Positions 46,879 to 58,021 of a DNA stretch of 64,000 nucleotides are shown piece by piece. Source of the stretch: Coriolopsis trogii (lineage: Eukaryota; Basidiomycota; Agaricomycetes; Polyporales; Polyporaceae); contig JAHYIO010000033.1 of NCBI GenBank assembly GCA_020543525.1, positions 1,984,001-2,048,000 on the forward strand, in the 5' to 3' direction. Below the pieces are notes generated by a model that worked only from the letters and a program-made list of their open reading frames with translations, was not told where the DNA came from and ran no database searches. Position 1 is the stretch's first letter, and every line of letters begins with the position of its first letter. The translations under genes were made by a program, and so were the position numbers.

Positions 46879-49800
46879 CTATGACGCAGGTGTGGCATTT
46901 GGATCGCGGTAGACCTGGGTGGGCGCGACAATTCAGTAGTGGTCTCTCACAAATAAGGAACGAACGAACTTTGAGATCCCACAAGTTTCCGACTTCACGA
47001 TCTTCGAGTTCTGCTTCCATCGCCTCCGAATCTTCAACTTTGCCATCGATTTCAAGCTTAAGACCACGCTCATTCGCAAGATGGAGTAGACATATGAAGC
47101 AGAAACTCGTGCTGATTTCTTCCATCTTGTCCTTGGGATATGATTTGTGCAAGTTCGAGATCACCGAGGTGAAAGTTCGCGCGTCGTTCGGATCAGTAGG
47201 CGGTCGATCGTCCGTATCCTAGGAGTGTATTCTTATTCAGCTGACGTTTCGGACCACCGTTATCGACGGACTCACCATGACATCTTCACCATCCTCAATA
47301 GCGGGCGCGACGATGTCGAGACCCTTCCATATATTGTCTTTGAGTTTGCGCACGTCGACCCGCTTCGCGCGTTTGGCATAGTTGACAGTCTCCGGCTTGA
47401 CGCGTCTCGTCTGCCCTTGCGTGGCTGCAAGCAGATCCTGTTCTCCTGCTTCCACTGGGGCGCCGCCATCGCCGCCATCGTAAACGTCATCGAAGCCGGG
47501 GCCATCGTCATAGTCGTCGTGGAAGAACTGCGTAGCGAACGGTATTGCTCCCCCATCGACACCTGCCGCGATATTGAGATATGAGACAGCGATATGGGGA
47601 ACAGCATGCACTTGACACTCACTGTCATCCACGCCATTTGGACCCGCCCGATTCGCAGCAGCTTGGGCCCAAAACGCCTCGTTTATTTCTCCGTCAACAG
47701 GACCATCTGGACGACCACGCTGACCGCGCATCTTGAGCTATTCCAGTTCATGAGCAAGTGAAGGGAGACGGATGCTTTCGACGTAGCTTACCGAAAATTT
47801 CGGTTTCAGGAAGAGCGTCACGAGTTGCTTGCTCGTGAAGTGCATGTCATCTGGCAAGGTCTGGTCACTGCGCTTCTCCTCTTTCTCCTTGCCCTTGCCC
47901 CTGCGTCCCCGGCCGCCTTTCTTGGCGGTCTTGCTAGCAGAAGGGCCAGGAAGAGTGATTCCGGCTCCACGGGTTACAGGAGCGAACAACTTGTTCTTGC
48001 GTGCCTTGAGATCATCTTCTGACTGTGTCAGGAAGTCTATCTTGAACGCTTCCTTCTTCTCTCGTCTGGGACGTGAAGCAGCAGCGTCCGCCGCGTCAGC
48101 TTTAGAACGAGGTCAGTTGTCACGGCAAGGCACCAAGGGGTGAGGACTCACGACGACGAACGACCTTCCTGAGTTTCCAATGTTCGGGTCCTGCCCAGTT
48201 CTTCAGGTAGGTTGGGTCAAAGTAATCCATGACGCCTTGTCCATCATCATTAATCGCCATGATCCTATCCCGCTCAGAGGGTGCTCGGCGAGGATCGAAT
48301 GGCACAAAAGCGCCACCCGGTCTCACGTCGCCAGGAATACCGTCAGAACCATTGACAGAAGCATTGTCCCCGTCACCTCCATAGTCGGCACCGAAGTCAG
48401 GGACGTAATCGTCCGGTATGGCTTGATCTCCGCTGAAGAAGTCTTCCCCCGGAGCTGCACTCGGAGAGACATCGTCTACATCCATGGGATTGCCAAAGTC
48501 TTGCGTCTCGCCGAATCCATCATTGTCATCGTCGTCATCGTCAAGGGCATGAGCACTGTCTCTGAACAAGAGGGTGTCATCAATGGAGAAGCTGTCTTTC
48601 CCGAAAGCGAATCCCTCTAGAGACTGAGAGATCTCGTGATGAACGATTTCATCGACGTCTGGGATGAAGTGCTCTGCGATGAGACGTATGAGCGATAGGA
48701 CCGTATTAGGTTAATTAGAACGCTCACCTCTCAGATAGGAGAGATCTACGTCGTCATGGGGTTCCTCCATTGGCTGTTCCTCCTCCTCGCCTTTACCCAA
48801 TGAGTCACTGGCGTCGAAGACCACGCGCAGACTCCCGTCCGGAGTGACTGTCAAACCGAGATGGTTCATCAAGAGACCTTGCGCACCACCTTCATCGAAG
48901 TCGGCGCAGGTCTTCCGGAAAAGAGGATCTACGCTAAACTCTAGATCCAGTTTCTTGGTCCGAAGTTGTGCGGGATTCTTGGCGAGCGTGGACTCGCTAC
49001 GGTAAGCTTTGCGCTTGCGCTGACCTTGACCCTGGTCTCCACCGTCGGCATTGTCAGAATCATGTCCGTCGTCCACGCCACGGCCGTCGTTTGCAAGGTT
49101 GCTGAGGAGCTTGCCAGTTTCGGTGCCGACGGAATCCACGCGTGAAGTCCAGATTTTCACACAACCATCGAGAGTGCAGGAAGCGCGTTGGAAATTGATG
49201 GAATTGTCGTTGTTGTTCCGGAGGAGAGACATGTCGTGAAAGTAGTCGATGAGGGCGAAGTTCCATGAATTGGCGGCATTGATTTTCTATCAAACGCATG
49301 AATACTATACCACGGCGAGTGAAACAGTGTCTCATAAAAGCCTATCTTCGCCGACATGCCCTCGTTCCGTTCCTTCTTCGACAGATCATGAAAGTTATGT
49401 AGAACCACTCACATTATCAGTCGCCATTTTCATCCACTGGTCGAAATTGGAGGTCATGACATCCATGGGGACGTTGATGATAGGAGCTTGTGGTACGCTC
49501 AGCAGCTGACTCTTCTGCCTGGAGAGGTTGACAGCTCTGGAACCGTCCGGGGCGGAATCGGAGGGGTCGGGATGATTTGCTGCAGAGGATGAGCCGGCTT
49601 CTGGTTCGTCTTCGGGATCGAGAGGGAGGGCAATCTTTGCACTTTTCCTGCGTCTCCTCTTCTCGGCAACATCGTCATTGATGTTCACGCTCTTGAGCGG
49701 CGCGCGTGGATTTGAGGCGTTCGTGCGAGTATTGCCGTCAAGGGAGAAAGAGCCGTCAGGATCGACGCGTTCACTGAGACGTTTCCTCGAGACGTTCCGG

Positions 49801-49916
49801 GGATTAGGGGGGCGGGGAGTGGACTCGCGTTCGGTGTCGCCTCCGGAGTCGGAGTCGGAGTCGACATAGGAAGAGCGAGAGTTCTCTTGTTGGGGTCGGA
49901 GACGTGTGGCCGCCAT
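46879..49916 (-). CDS. BRN1: Condensin complex subunit 2 (Barren/CAP-H kleisin)
   Basis: About ten exons encode near 850 residues. After a Ser/Asp-rich start (MAATRLRPQQENSRSSYVDS) come RVDPDGSFSLDGN, APIINVPMDVMTSNFDQWMK and MATDN, spliced to KINAANSWNFALIDYFHDMS. The family block INFQRASCTLDGCVKIWTSR, VDSVGTETGKLLSNL follows. Acidic stretches and DYFDPTYLKNWAGPEHWKLR lie in the middle. The C-terminal winged-helix part contains MEEISTSFCFICLLHLANER and GNLWDLK, spliced to VYRDPNATPAS. BRN1 is the kleisin that bridges the Smc2 and Smc4 heads in condensin for mitotic chromosome compaction. The last intron closes in phase at a TAG (46879). The start MAATRL at 49916 is the only good candidate. 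One MluI-box (49997) lies upstream. Confidence 0.93.
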
Positions 49917-50139
49917 AGCGGATTGCGCCTGAGTGTGAGCGAGAGGGGCCGAGGTACGGGGAGGATGGTGGATATGATGGGCGAACGAGACAAAGCACGC
50001 GTTCGCGTTTCCCAACCACGCTACACCACGTGACTGTCCTCCAACGCGCACCACGTGACTGCTGTATGTCCAGAGTCTGGGTCTCCATTATGCATAGTCT
50101 CTCCTCCTCCTCCTCCCACCAACTGCTGGTGGCACCACA
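49917..50139. promoter_or_regulatory. BRN1 divergent promoter with two CCACGTGACTG sites
   Basis: The two start codons are only 223 bp apart. The motif CCACGTGACTG occurs twice in the same orientation, at 50026-50036 and 50051-50061, 25 bp apart. Its core CACGTGAC is the E-box type site of basic helix-loop-helix factors such as Cbf1. On the BRN1 side there is ACGCGT at 49997-50002, the MluI cell-cycle box. Motif identity is seen directly; binding is inferred. Confidence 0.6.
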
Positions 50140-51158
50140 ATGGCCGAAGAAGACCCATCCTTTGCCGCTCTTCCACTTTCTACCAGACGCCGGATAGACC
50201 AAGCGTTCGACGCCGCCCTGGCCTCTCCGGACAGTCATAATGCTCTGCAGCGGCCTCTCAAGAAACGCACGGACGACATCTCGTCCCAACCGGGCGGATT
50301 TGTCATCGACGAAAATCCTCACGGGGGTTTTATTCTTCAAGGTGGCTTCATGCAGGATGACCCTCCCGCCCGGTCTTTCCTCCACGATCATCCGTCAGAC
50401 GAGGTTCTCACTGAGCCTCCCTCCGATCAAAATCGAGACCGTCAGGGTCTCCACATTCCCCTCTCTCAAATCCCTTTTGCCCTCCAGATACTCGATCTAC
50501 AACCAGACGATGCCGACGTTCTCCAGGTCTTTCACAATGCCGCCTCTGGGTGGACCGACGATCGCACTGCCCCTGACGAGGCTGAACACGCTGTCGTCAG
50601 TCTCAAGGACTGGCGCGCTGTCTGTGCTGCCTTGCTTGACACACACCTCGCTGACTTGGATGAAGGCGACAACGTGTCACCAGATTACGCCGAATCTGCC
50701 GCCGGCGGCTCGGATTCAGAGTACGAAGTCCATACTTCCGACGACGACTACCGGCAGGACCGTTCTGGTGCCAGATCCACCAAAATTCGCCGGACGCGCA
50801 ATTCATCTCCCGCAGCTTCAACTTCCGGCTCCGGCGAAGACGGACGGTCACGTCGTTTGACACCGCGTCAGAAGGGCGAGTGCCGCGCCGCCTTCGCTCT
50901 GTTCTTTCCCGGTGTTGTGGACGACCAATTAGACAAGCAGCGGTTAATGCTTCGTGATCTCACGCGCGTCGCCGGCCTCCTCAAAGAGAAGCTCTCAGCG
51001 GAAGAGGTGAGCACAGTCCACCTGTGTGGGTATATGACTGACTTCAGTCATCTTGAGCGCAGGCTGTGGAGATGCTTGAGGCCTTCTCGACCTCGCCGGA
51101 TAAGTCCATGAGCCTTGCCGACTTTGAGCGGATGATGGTTATGGCCAAATTGGTGTGA
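50140..51158 (+). CDS. Hypothetical protein with EF-hand-like C-terminus
   Basis: Two exons (50140-51006 and 51063-51158) join in phase to 320 residues. The N-terminus (MAEEDPSFAALPLSTRRRID) precedes a stretch with FVIDENPHGGFILQGG. A helical part (LHIPLSQIPFALQILDLQPD) is followed by an acidic, disordered Ser/Asp region (SDSEYEVHTSDDDYRQD). The last 80 residues, LTPRQKGECRAAFALFFPGV through EAVEMLEAFSTSPDKSMSLA and DFERMMVMAKLV, look like a degenerate pair of EF-hands of the centrin or Rad33 type, without full calcium loops. I do not assign a function. The divergent arrangement with BRN1 and shared promoter sites suggest co-regulation, which is inference. Confidence 0.6.
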
Positions 51159-51840
51159 CATGCACCCTGTCTATGTACATGGGCCACTATCCGCATGAAT
51201 GAGGTTGTGTCCCGAAGCTTTCCTATTCGTAGTCAATGGTAAGCGTCGGATTGACGGATCTTCGAAGTCGGTATCGGCATAGGCGGTAGGATGAGTGGCT
51301 CACGCATCCAGGTTGCTTGTATGTGCCATTCCATGGCTACGGGTGACCCGAGGGTTCATCTGCGTTCCTTCCCTTGCGGAGCGTCCATGGGTGCATCGCT
51401 CACAGGTGAGTTCCTGACTCCTTGGTACATTGGCGGGCATAATCAACCGGTGACCATACAACGCCCGCAGCCAAGGTTTCAAACCCACGCGTGCCTGTAT
51501 CCGCCCTCGCAAAACGGCGTTCGCTAAGCCCTGGTAGCCCGATGCCCATCACCGCGTCTAGTCGAATGCATGCTCACATCCACTCTTCTCCCACGACGGT
51601 CTGCTAGTCAGCTCATTGACCAGTGGTCAGTCGTTCCATGCAGGGACTGCTGCCATGCATCCCACATCATGAACTTGAACTCCCTCTCTTTTTGGTTGCT
51701 ATTCTGGCCTCTGTGGGGGTCAACAACGAGTGCATCCACTCGCCTTTGTCAGATAGCGCTAATGTTGAATTCCAGACTCCGGTTGCAATGTACTAGCCCA
51801 CTTCTGTCCACCCCCGAGCCTGTCTGGGCTCCATTTTGCA
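51159..51840. other. Transition from gene-rich DNA to transposon-rich DNA
   Basis: No gene is visible in these 682 bp. The first part is presumably the 3' untranslated region of the EF-hand-like gene. GC content falls toward the right, and the first transposon terminus (TAGTGATTGAAAGTC) begins at 51841. Confidence 0.4.
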
Positions 51841-53284
51841 TAGTGATTGAAAGTCTGGTCAAGTCCGGTCATTGGCCCTTTGGGCCAATGACCGGTGACC
51901 GGACTCTAACCTGACCGGTCCAATCTTGGCTGACTGGACTGATACTGTACCATTTTGAATGGTTTGAACAGTCACGCGTCACAATGTTTGAATTTCCCGC
52001 TCAGTCACAAGTTATGGAAAGGATGTCCAAATGAGCCAGCCAGATGCTTAGATCCTCGTGGGGTGGCGCGCTGTCATGTGCCCTACCTTGTTCGAATATT
52101 GTGGCTAGTGTCACAGTCACTAGCTGATGATAATGATAGTTTGTTATTATCCAGTGGGCAGGCGAACAAGCGCACAAACACTGCTGTCTTTTCTGTTATT
52201 ACATAATACCCCCGCAATCATACCCAGCGTCCCAACCTCCGTCGAACTCCGCATACGCAATACACGTCAAACGCGAGTGAGAAGGGATATGGTCATCACT
52301 GATCGCTCCGCTTCCACGGCCTTGCTTCCTAGCTGCTGCCCACCCAAAGTGCCATGTCACATGTCACAGGGCTGTTCAAACTAATCAAAATGGTACAGTA
52401 CATCAGTCATGTGAGAAACTGACCTGACTGTGGTCCAGTCAGCAGTTTTGACCAGTCAATAACTGCATCAGTCAAGACTGGTTAGGACCTGTCAAGGACC
52501 AGTCTTAACTATTGTGAGCTGAGGTCAAGCAAGACATGGAAGGAGACTGAGATGTCAAGCAAGGGTGAGAGTATAAGTCTTATGCAACAAGAGTGGAGCA
52601 AGGCTTGACACACAGGGCTGGAAACAAGTTATATTGAGAAAATGTAAGTGAACAAAAATACAGTGAGGCTCACCTGGAGACAAGAGGTTGAAACTGAAGT
52701 CTCTAGGTAGCAAGCATCTACTACTTGTATATAGAGAACAATAAGTGCTAGGGACAATAGATCATAGGCCCATGCAAGAGCACTGAAACAATAGTGGAAG
52801 CATGGACAAAAGAACAATGGAAATAAGGGGTTCATAACAAACTTGGTATCTCAGTATTGGACTTAAGTCTAGTATTGTACTCTATACTCATCTAGATTTC
52901 TCATTTCCAATGTCTAATCTCTGTGACCTCAACCCTAATAGCCCTTGTCTTGCAAGGACACCTAGCATTTTCTTAGAAAATTGCTAATAACTTCATTCAA
53001 GTCTTCAATCCTCTTGGTTTCAGATATTTATATGTCTAATCTCTGTCCACCATCCAGTCTATCATGTCTCTAATAGGACAAGGACAAGAACAGCTTAGCT
53101 CCACATCCTCCCTGTGCTCATCTTTGTCTCTACTCAGTGTTATTTTCAATCATCCAGCCAGGTTGTACAATGACTGATAGACCAGTCTGGTCAGCTCAAA
53201 TAACACAGGTTAGGTCACAGTCCTGTTGTTGGTCATTGTCTCAAAAGGGCAAATCACCAGACTCAATCTAACTCTTGTTATTTT
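51841..53284. mobile_element. Decayed non-autonomous hAT-like element, copy C
   Basis: The left terminus TAGTGATTGAAAGTCTGGTC matches the terminus of the better copy at 56122. Inside are the same dense GGTCA/TGACC motifs. The right part (about 53140-53284) resembles the right end of the other two copies, including GGGCAAATCACCAGACT, but the last bases are too altered to fix the end. The flanks ATTTTGCA (left) and ATTTTGAT (right) share 6 of 8 bases and could be a decayed 8-bp target duplication. A solo LTR (52513-52839) is inserted within it. No protein is encoded. Confidence 0.5.
52513..52839. repeat. Solo LTR of the chromovirus family
   Basis: About 327 bp closely similar to the LTRs of the Ty3/gypsy element at the right end, in the same orientation and running from TGTGAGCTGAGG to GGGGTTCATAACA. 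It has almost no CpG left where the 5' LTR of the larger element keeps it. No internal region is attached, so it is a solo LTR from recombination between two LTRs. The target duplication is unclear. Confidence 0.75.
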
Positions 53285-54435
53285 GATACATATAGACATA
53301 CAGTTGAGATGCACATCTTTGAGTGTATAAAGTAGTGATGAAAGGACTATGAGGTTAAAAATATATTTCCACTTTCAAACAAGCTCCTATATATAGCATT
53401 TAAAGCAAAACTGAATGTGATATGGATGAATTGATATGAAATAAGCCTTATTTCTGGAAGGGTAAATAAGCACCCAAAACAAAACAGCTAAACATATTGT
53501 TATGGTTTGTGTTTCTCAGCATGATTACCATAGACATTTTGTACTACTTCTTTCACTTTCTATAGCATTACTAAGCTCTGTCCAAGTGCAGTCCACAGTT
53601 ACACAGCCTCTGACTACTTAGGTGCACAGTTGCACAGTTCGCAGTAGCACAGTAGCACAGTCCGTAGTCGTAGTGCACAGTCAAGGCTGTGCATTGCACA
53701 GTTCTCTAGCATATATATAAGGGACAATATCTCAGATTGCTCCCCAGCTTTCAGTCTCCTTTGCATATAATGAACTCTTCTGTTTGTTATCTTGCTTTTA
53801 CCTGATCTTACTGGTGCTCACCTTCAACAAGGCAAGCCAGACTAGTAAGAGCTTAGCTTGCCACTAAGCAGTTGATCCTTTAAGGCTCTTCAGTTTAAAG
53901 GTCGCACTCAAAAAAATAACACATATGACCAGTAGTATCTCAACATATGGATGAACATAGCCTAACTTATAAATAAACATATTCTGACATACAAACCAAT
54001 ATAATACATAGATAAAACATAGCCCAATATATAGAAGAACATAGCCTGACATAGCTCAAAAACATAGCCCAACATAGCTCAAAATATATAAGCAAATATC
54101 TGACATATGAATAAATATATCCCAACATATAAATCAACACATCTTGACATTGGACAAACATAACCTGACATATGGATGAACCTAATAATGCAGCTAACAA
54201 AACAGAGTTCAAAAATATGCAGATTGTATCAGAAAATATGAAAAGGTTACCCAATATAGGAATAGCATAAGATATGTCAGATATACAAAGCCCAAAAGAT
54301 AGATGCTTCTATGGCTCAGTAGCTATAGTATGGGATGCAAGTGCTCCCTAGCTTTCAGTACTCTTTGCATATAACAGACCTTTGTGTGTTAATTTCATTT
54401 AATCTTACTAGTATTAACCTTTAACAAGGTAGACT
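53285..54435. repeat. AT-rich repetitive DNA with LTR-like and tandem repeats
   Basis: No coding region is supported. At 53930-54270 a degenerate tandem repeat of about 20-27 bp built on ACATAGCCTGACATA-like units is visible. A block at 53700-53860 (TATATATAAGGG, CCCAGCTTTCAGTCTCCTTT, GCATATAATGA) recurs in altered form at 54330-54430, suggesting fragments of one more LTR family. The rest is AT-rich filler. Confidence 0.5.
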
Positions 54436-54443
54436 GGACTAGT

Positions 54444-55821
54444 TAGTGTTTGTAAGTCAGGTTACATGACCAGTCTGGACCAGAACAATGACTCAACTAA
54501 ACTGCAAAATAACCAAACTACCAATTTGTTATGACCAAGTTAGGCTGCAGTTCAGTTACTAGTTATTGTAAATTTAGTAGACATCATAACTGGTTCAGGC
54601 TAGTTTAAACTAATTTATAACTTATAAAGTTAATATACTTATACACTGCGTCAAATCTCACACTCCGCAATATACATATCTAATTATCCACTTGGGCCAC
54701 CATGCTTTGTTTAGTAAGATTTTCTGTGACTATAATATACATACTGAGTTGGTTGGGCTCACTGGCACAACATATCTAATGTTGTTGCTCTTATTCTCTC
54801 TTGATCTTCCTCTCTTATGCTTGGGTGCCCCTCATACTCTCATACTCTCTTGTGCTCACCCTCTTGTATATGCTTTCTTGTTTTGTTAGCTTGTTGTTGC
54901 TATCTCCCTTTCACATTCTCTCCTTTCTGCTAAGTTATCATTTAGCCTTGCTCTCATGTACATCTGCTTGCTCATATATCCCTTCCTTGTACCCTTGCTC
55001 TTATATTTCCATGCTATCTTGCTCCTGGGCTCTATTAACATCTGCCCCATATATTTACTGCAACCCAGACATGCCACCATCAACAGCCACAATGGCTTAA
55101 TGGCAAGGAGACCCAGAGAAATATATGGAGAACAATGTGGAAATGAGAATGATGAGATAGGTATAGATGGTGAGGACAAGGACTAAGAACTAAAATCAAG
55201 GATCAAGAATATGAGGAGGAAGACAATGGGACATTGAATAGCAAGAAGGATAAGATGGACAGAGCAGATAGTAAAAGTATAAAACAGCAGGCAGCAACCT
55301 GCTTATAATGCACCTAACATCCCTTTGTCTCCATACCTGTCCTGCTCCCCATTGTCCTCATTTATGCTGTCCTCCTACCAGATCTTATTCTCACTGTTCT
55401 TATATTATCATCTACTCTTATCTCAATTCTTTTAATGGATCTTGCTACTTTGCCAAAACTGCCTTCTCTGCTAATGCTTGCTATAGCTCAACTCATATTG
55501 CCTCTTCTCAATGTAATGTTCTGCACTTCACAGTTATATATACAATACATATAGTTTGTTCAATTCAAATACCGCCTATCTTGCAACTTCTAAAATATGA
55601 ATGACCTGTTTCAACCAGTCTACAACTGGTCATAACTGACTAAGACCAAAAATTGATATTGACTGGTTATGACTGCTAATCAGATTGTGGCCAGGTCATG
55701 TTCTCAGATGACCAATCTACTAGGTTGGTTATCTGAAATAGCAATGGTCAGGCTGAAGTCAGATTACCCATCATTGTCCAGGAAGGCCAATAACTGGACT
55801 TAATCTGACATTTAATCACTA
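54444..55821. mobile_element. Non-autonomous hAT-like element, copy B
   Basis: The left end TAGTGTTTGTAAGTCAGGT and right end ATCTGACATTTAATCACTA are inverted versions of each other with several substitutions. The right 220 bp matches the right end of copy A. The flanking octamers GGACTAGT (54436-54443) and CAACTAGT (55822-55829) agree at 6 of 8 positions, as expected of an old 8-bp target duplication. The 1.4-kb interior holds only low-complexity open frames rich in Leu, Ser and Tyr, so no transposase is encoded. Confidence 0.65.
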
Positions 55822-55904
55822 CAACTAGTAAGGGCTTTGCAGGAGGCCAAGCAATCAACCAACCTTTAAAGCTTCTCAGTTTAAGGTTATATCTAATAGC
55901 ATGA

Positions 55905-56065
55905 CAGAGACAGAGCTTGAAACTGAAGTATCCAGATGACAAGTATCTGCTACTTATCTCTAAGAAACAATAACTGCTGAGACAGTAAATTATAAATGCA
56001 TACATGAATACAGAAACAATAGTTATCTGAACTAAGACGTCAAGCGAGGGTGAGAGTGTTGACAT
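55905..56065. repeat. Rearranged LTR fragments of the chromovirus family
   Basis: A stretch resembling the inner part of the LTR (TTGAAACTGAAGT, then a block matching its CTACTACTTATAT region) is followed by one matching its outer part (AAGCGAGGGTGAGAGT). The order is the reverse of the order in an intact LTR, so two fragments are joined here. Confidence 0.45.
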
Positions 56066-56121
56066 TCCGGATTTACGGCTTTACCAGTCCAGAGTTGTGC
56101 ACACAACCTTTATATGGTCAT

Positions 56122-57339
56122 TAGTGATTGAAAGTCAGGTCAGATGACTGATTGTGACCGGAAATAAGACTGAACCCAACCGAAAAATGACCGAACCGCT
56201 AAGCGGTTATCGATCGGTCAGGTCACGGTTTGGCCACTGGTCATTGAAAGCTGGGATTATAAGAGGACCGGTTTGAACCGGTCGTGACTGGTCAATGACC
56301 GATTAGATACAGGCTCCATAATAGTGACATTAAGCCAGTATTGAACCGATAGTGTTTCCAACTGATCCAAGATAGCTTTTGCAAATCGTATTGATATGCA
56401 ATACGTATCTAGGCGGCTTACGTAATACATCCTCCCTGCCTCTCTCATGCTCCTTGTCTCTCTCGTCCCCACCTCTCTCTGGCTGGTATGACACTGTCCC
56501 CTTTGGTGAGGACAAAAGCCACAACATCAAGACACCACCCTATATCAGAGGCTGAGGGGGAGGATAATTGTTAGGTATGGGAGGATGGCGTGGGTGGGGA
56601 GGAGGACGGGTGGCCGTGGACTGAGGCATGACCAGGAGAATGGCTAGGAGAACAGCAAGGCTGCGGTGAGTCCAGGAAAGACATCACTTGAGATGAGCAA
56701 GGGGAGAACAAGAAGGACAAGGAGGACATACAAGACAGGGAGGACAAGCACAACGAGGATTGGTATGAGGCCAGCGAAAGCACAAGGTAAGCCAGCAGCA
56801 ACCTGCTTGCACTGTGTATTGTGTTTATTGCTCCCGCTGTCATCATATCTGCCCTCGGTATGCTTGTCTGCTGTCCACATTCTTGCTGTCCTCCTATTTG
56901 GTCTTCATTCTCATTGTTTTCGCCCAACACCGCTCATGTCTCCTCTTCCAATATATACTCCCTCATCTCTCTTCTCCCTCCTTCTAAGTTCCCTCCGCTA
57001 CCTCTGTTCAACCTTATCATATCACATATCCACATGGTCTATACCCATCTCCCCGTTGTGCGACTGCTACTTTAGAAACCAAATATATTTTGCATCTTGT
57101 CTGCCTTTTGTAGTGTGAATGACCGATTATAACTAGTCTATGACTGGTCATGACCGGTCAAGATCAAAATGCGGTCATGACCAGTTATAACCGCTGACTG
57201 GACTGCGGTCAAGTCAGGTCATAAGATAACCGATATATCAGTCCGGTCATCTCAAATAACAACGGTCAGGCTAAAGTCTGGTCACCGGTCATTGTCTGGA
57301 GGGGCAAATGACCAGACTTAACCTGACTTTTAATCACTA
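56122..57339. mobile_element. Non-autonomous hAT-like element, copy A, with perfect 8-bp target duplication
   Basis: Ends TAGTGATTGAAAGTCAGGT (left) and ACCTGACTTTTAATCACTA (right) are inverted repeats of 19 bp with one mismatch. Directly outside both ends is ATGGTCAT (56114-56121 and 57340-57347), a perfect 8-bp duplication. An 8-bp duplication and termini beginning TAGTG fit the hAT superfamily (terminal consensus YARNG). The 1,218-bp interior has no transposase; it is rich in GGTCA/TGACC motifs near both ends. Movement would need a transposase encoded elsewhere. Confidence 0.8.
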
Positions 57340-57347
57340 ATGGTCAT

Positions 57348-57775
57348 GTTTACATAGCGCTTACTATAGGCTGTGTTTCTACTTACCATATACGGGTTTC
57401 TCTACAAAACTACTGTACATTCCCATAACCATATGGTTCCCTTGTCTTCCTGTGCATTCTACAATGTACCGGAACATTCTAGACCTTATATCTTACTCAG
57501 AATGCTCTTGGCTCTTACTCATATGCCAAGTACAGACTCTTACTCATTGTCCCATGGTTAGCATGTGACTGCTTTATTCGCTTACTCATGCACTCCTCTC
57601 TCCAGTATATGAGGCAGTCTGTTTGCCCCTCTGCTCTTTAGTCGTTCGCTCACTGACTGAAGAGTAAGTCCCACTCATTACTTATGCTTTACTACACTTT
57701 ACTTACTAGTACTTGTAGTCTCTCTTTGTGTGACTTATAGATCACTCCAAGCCTTCCAGGTTCAGAGTTCATCAG
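57348..57775. other. Unassigned repetitive DNA next to the chromovirus
   Basis: About 430 bp with no coding signal, between the hAT-like element and the truncated LTR. Its CT-rich composition resembles the other LTR-like stretches in this region. It replaces the missing outer part of the adjacent 3' LTR, so it may be part of an element inserted or recombined there. Confidence 0.35.
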
Positions 57776-58021
57776 AGAGTACAAGTCTTGTGCAGCAAGA
57801 GTGGAGCAAGGCTCAACACACAGGGCTGGAGACAAGTTGTATTGAGAGAATGTAAATGAATAAAAATACAGCAAGGCTCATCTGGAGACAAGAGGTTGAA
57901 ACTGAAGTCTTCAGGTGGCGAGCATCTACTACTTATATATGGAGAATTATAAGTGCTAGGGACAATAGGTCACAGGCATGTGTGAGAGCGCTGGAACAAT
58001 GGAAATGAGGGGTTCATGACA
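57776..58021 (-). repeat. Truncated 3' LTR of the Ty3/gypsy element
   Basis: The sequence from AGAGTACAAGTC to the GGGGTTCATGACA end matches the 5' LTR, but about 60 bp at the outer end are missing and an internal deletion of about 25 bp has occurred between two ACAAT motifs. On the minus strand the LTR begins TGTCATGAACCCC, immediately preceded by a polypurine tract (AGAGGGGGG) at about 58023-58032. Confidence 0.8.

Noticed and set aside
54801..55100. A Leu/Ser/Tyr-rich frame resembling a membrane protein
   Set aside because: It lies inside a transposon copy and comes from a CT-rich low-complexity stretch that would always translate as hydrophobic.
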